Part shown: piece after piece, positions 62,434-64,000 of the stretch
How positions within the stretch are numbered: the stretch's first letter is position 1
How the letters are laid out: the number at the start of each line of letters is the position of its first letter
Assembly (NCBI GenBank): GCA_036496605.1
Contig: DASXKV010000054.1
Location: forward strand, 248,001-312,000
Reading direction: 5' to 3'
DNA: 64,000 bases
Origin: Gemmatimonadaceae bacterium
GTDB taxonomy: Bacteria; Gemmatimonadota; Gemmatimonadetes; Gemmatimonadales; Gemmatimonadaceae
Position numbers and translations under genes: made by a program
The notes under the pieces: model-generated
Databases searched by the model: none
Told to the model about the DNA's origin: nothing
The model's input: only the letters and a program-made list of their open reading frames with translations

Positions 62434-63525
62434 ATGGCAAAAGTAGGGATCGGGATCGTCGGCTCGCGCTTTCAGGCCGAATGCATCGCGGCGGCCGTCA
62501 AGGCGATGCCGGAAGAAGCCGAGGTCGTCGCAGTCGCATCGCCGACCAAGGGGAACGCCGAGGCGTTCGCACGTCGTTACGGGATTCCCGCATCCTACGC
62601 GGACTACCGCGAGCTACTCCGCGATCCGCGCGTCGAGATGATCCACATCTCCGCGCCGAACTACGTTCACGCTCGCATAACGATCGACGCCGCTCGGGCC
62701 GGTAAGCACGTGATCTGTGAGAAGCCGTTGTGCGTCACGCTCGAGGAAGCGGACGAGATGATCGACGCCTGCAAGAAGGCCGGTGTCCTGCTTCTCTATG
62801 CCGAGGAACTTTTCTTCGCGCCAAAGTATGTGAAGGCGAAGCAGATGGCCGATGAGGGCGCCTTCGGTCGCGTCCACCTCGTGAAGCAGGGCGAGAAGCA
62901 TTCCGGCCCGCACGCGGACTGGTTCTGGGACGTCAAGCTCTCCGGGGGCGGCGCCCTCATGGATCTCGGCTGCCATGGCATCGCTTTCTGCTGGTGGTTC
63001 CTTGGCAAGCCTAACGTGAAGAGCGTCTACTCGCACCTGTCGACGCAAGTGCACGCCGGCCGGACAGAGGCCGACGACGAAGCGATCACGATCATCGAGT
63101 TCGAAGGGGACGCCCTGGGCGTCGTCGAGAACAGCTGGAATCGGCCGGGCGGCATGGACGACTCGATTGAGGTCTTCGGCGACAAGGGTCAGACCTACGC
63201 CGATATGCTGATGGGCAACGCGCTTCCAACTTATTCCGAGGTCGGCTTCGGCTACGCCGTCGAGAAGGCGGCGACGACACGCGGTTGGACGTATCCCGTC
63301 TTCGAGGAGCACTGGAATTACGGATTTCCGCAGGAGATGCGGCACTTCGCACGCTGCGTCCGCGGCAAGGAGACGCCGATCTCCGACGGCGAAACGGGAC
63401 GCGTTGTTCAGGAAGTTCTTTACGCGGCGTACGCTTCGGCGGGACAAGGCCGCAAGGTGAACCTGCCTTTCCGACCGAAAGGCGTCGCACGGCCAATCGA
63501 TCTGTGGAAGAATCCGCGCGCCTGA
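62434..63525 (+). CDS. Gfo/Idh/MocA family oxidoreductase
   Basis: The 363-aa cytoplasmic protein has a Rossmann start (VGIGIVGSRFQAECIAAAV), the EKPLCVTLEEAD catalytic-Lys motif, and DLGCHGIAFCWWF in the C-terminal domain. It lacks a signal, unlike the relative at 58714. It is followed with a 22-bp overlap by a NagB-type gene, which points to amino-sugar or inositol-type metabolism. Confidence 0.88.
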   Translation: MAKVGIGIVGSRFQAECIAAAVKAMPEEAEVVAVASPTKGNAEAFARRYGIPASYADYRELLRDPRVEMIHISAPNYVHARITIDAARAGKHVICEKPLCVTLEEADEMIDACKKAGVLLLYAEELFFAPKYVKAKQMADEGAFGRVHLVKQGEKHSGPHADWFWDVKLSGGGALMDLGCHGIAFCWWFLGKPNVKSVYSHLSTQVHAGRTEADDEAITIIEFEGDALGVVENSWNRPGGMDDSIEVFGDKGQTYADMLMGNALPTYSEVGFGYAVEKAATTRGWTYPVFEEHWNYGFPQEMRHFARCVRGKETPISDGETGRVVQEVLYAAYASAGQGRKVNLPFRPKGVARPIDLWKNPRA

Positions 63526-64000
63526 CGCCGATCCGGATTCTACCGACGCCGGCGGCGATCGGCGATTATCTCGCCGAGGTTTTGCTCTATCGCATCGAGC
63601 ACGCGCGCCGGTTGGGGGAGCGATTCCTACTCGGCTGCCCGACGGGTCGGACGCCGCGACCGTTCTACGACGAGCTCGCGCAGCGTCGGTCGGATTTGCG
63701 ACACGTCGTTTTCGTGATGATGGACGAGTACGTCGGCACGGAGATGTGCCACGCATTCGTGCGCGAGCACATGCCGTGGGCCGCCGCGGTCTGGTTTCCG
63801 GATCCACGTGATCCGGCGGCGTACGACGCGCGCATCGCCGACGCTGGCGGCATCGATTTTTTCCTACTCGCCTCGGGCGCGACCGACGGTCACGTCGCCT
63901 TCAACCAACCCGGCGCACCACGCGACAGCAGGACGCGTGTCGTCCCGCTCTCCGAGGCAACACGTCGCGACAACCTAAAGACCTCTCCGTCATTTGGCGC
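63504..64000 (+). CDS. Glucosamine-6-phosphate deaminase/6-phosphogluconolactonase family, cut by window end
   Basis: At least 165 residues are visible from a GTG at 63504, overlapping the previous gene by 22 bp. Motifs are LLGCPTGRTPRPFYDELA, FVMMDEYVG and ATDGHVAFNQPG, the NagB pattern. The C-terminus lies beyond the window. NagB converts glucosamine-6-P to fructose-6-P and ammonia. The usual GLG before DGH is LLASGAT here, so substrate may differ. Confidence 0.82.
   Translation, partial: MEESARLTPIRILPTPAAIGDYLAEVLLYRIEHARRLGERFLLGCPTGRTPRPFYDELAQRRSDLRHVVFVMMDEYVGTEMCHAFVREHMPWAAAVWFPDPRDPAAYDARIADAGGIDFFLLASGATDGHVAFNQPGAPRDSRTRVVPLSEATRRDNLKTSPSFG

Larger units (their letters stand above)
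294..63016. repeat. Dispersed 8-mer CGTTAGGC/GCCTAACG (window-wide)
   Basis: Hand count: about 61 GTTAGG/CCTAAC, of which about 55 are CGTTAGG/CCTAACG and about 40 the full 8-mer. Full 8-mers on plus (G of GTTAGG): 418, 2658, 4634, 5951, 8655, 13449, 14595, 21636, 25943, 27627, 29897, 31431, 32824, 37974, 42266, 47561, 48734, 49299, 51021, 56014, 58153, 60253, 60738. Full 8-mers in the other orientation (first C of CCTAAC): 295, 9688, 18533, 21986, 22792, 26289, 27026, 32001, 34190, 36200, 38411, 39412, 40249, 45730, 53493, 54521, 63010. Gaps without any GTTAGG/CCTAAC include 14601-18532, 18539-21635 and 51027-53492. Confidence 0.85.

Noticed and set aside
1-64000. CRISPR arrays, insertion sequences or prophage
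   Set aside because: No regularly spaced repeats, transposase motifs or phage structural genes were seen. The dispersed 8-mer is too short and irregular for CRISPR.

Overview
The window is high-GC (roughly two thirds G+C by eye), densely coded bacterial chromosome. The best taxonomic guess is Gemmatimonadota, or a neighbouring lineage such as Acidobacteriota. This rests on a duplicated FtsX-type orphan permease (ADOP), two SusC/SusD-type outer-membrane uptake pairs in a high-GC genome, an Alternative Complex III and a large secreted-peptidase/amidohydrolase complement. No rRNA operon, CRISPR array, insertion sequence or prophage is visible. It is an inference; no marker gene settles it.

Layout. 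(1) 33-7791, minus strand: an ADOP permease, a GlxA/AraC-type regulator, an SDR oxidoreductase, a small unknown, an enolase-superfamily enzyme and a ThDP-dependent enzyme. (2) 7913-22796: a complete [NiFe]-hydrogenase locus. hypB and hypA run leftward; hypF, hypC, a second HypC-like gene, hypD, hypE, the small and large subunits, a NifU-like protein, several hydrogenase-operon proteins of unknown function, a maturation-protease fusion, a 56-aa membrane protein and a tandem-SIS protein run rightward, mostly with 1-4 bp overlaps. The small subunit has no Tat signal and has Asp in place of a proximal-cluster Cys, as in the group 1h (formerly group 5, high-affinity) enzymes. (3) 24388-31584: Alternative Complex III, actA-B-C-(DE fused)-F, which passes quinol electrons to cytochrome c. 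H2 oxidation feeding the quinone pool and then ACIII is a plausible joint pathway. No terminal oxidase is in the window. (4) 31595-35128: a methyltransferase, a TROVE/Ro60-family protein, and a 1-kb gene-poor stretch rich in RNA-like elements: a tRNA-like RNA, a second related element, a long hairpin, a terminator, a small ORF and a promoter-driven branched RNA candidate. I read this as a bacterial Y-RNA locus with extra, possibly undescribed RNAs. (5) 35128-53334: an amidohydrolase, a multicopper oxidase, an alpha/beta hydrolase, two SusC/SusD pairs, a MASE1 histidine kinase and a DPP-IV-type peptidase, a secretory and nutrient-uptake region. (6) 53424-64000: a MATE transporter, a family B DNA polymerase, a TonB-like protein, an internally deleted pseudogene, then sugar-type genes (two Gfo/Idh/MocA oxidoreductases, an aldo/keto reductase, an acyltransferase-like membrane protein and the start of a NagB-type deaminase).

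Overlaid on everything is a dispersed 8-mer, CGTTAGGC/GCCTAACG, at about 40 exact copies by hand count where base composition predicts two or three. It lies inside genes in every permitted reading phase (using the otherwise rare codons TTA, CTA and AGG), at stop codons and in intergenic DNA. It behaves like a DNA-level signal of the HIP1, Chi or uptake-sequence kind. Product names come from reading translated sequences and recalled family knowledge; nothing was searched.
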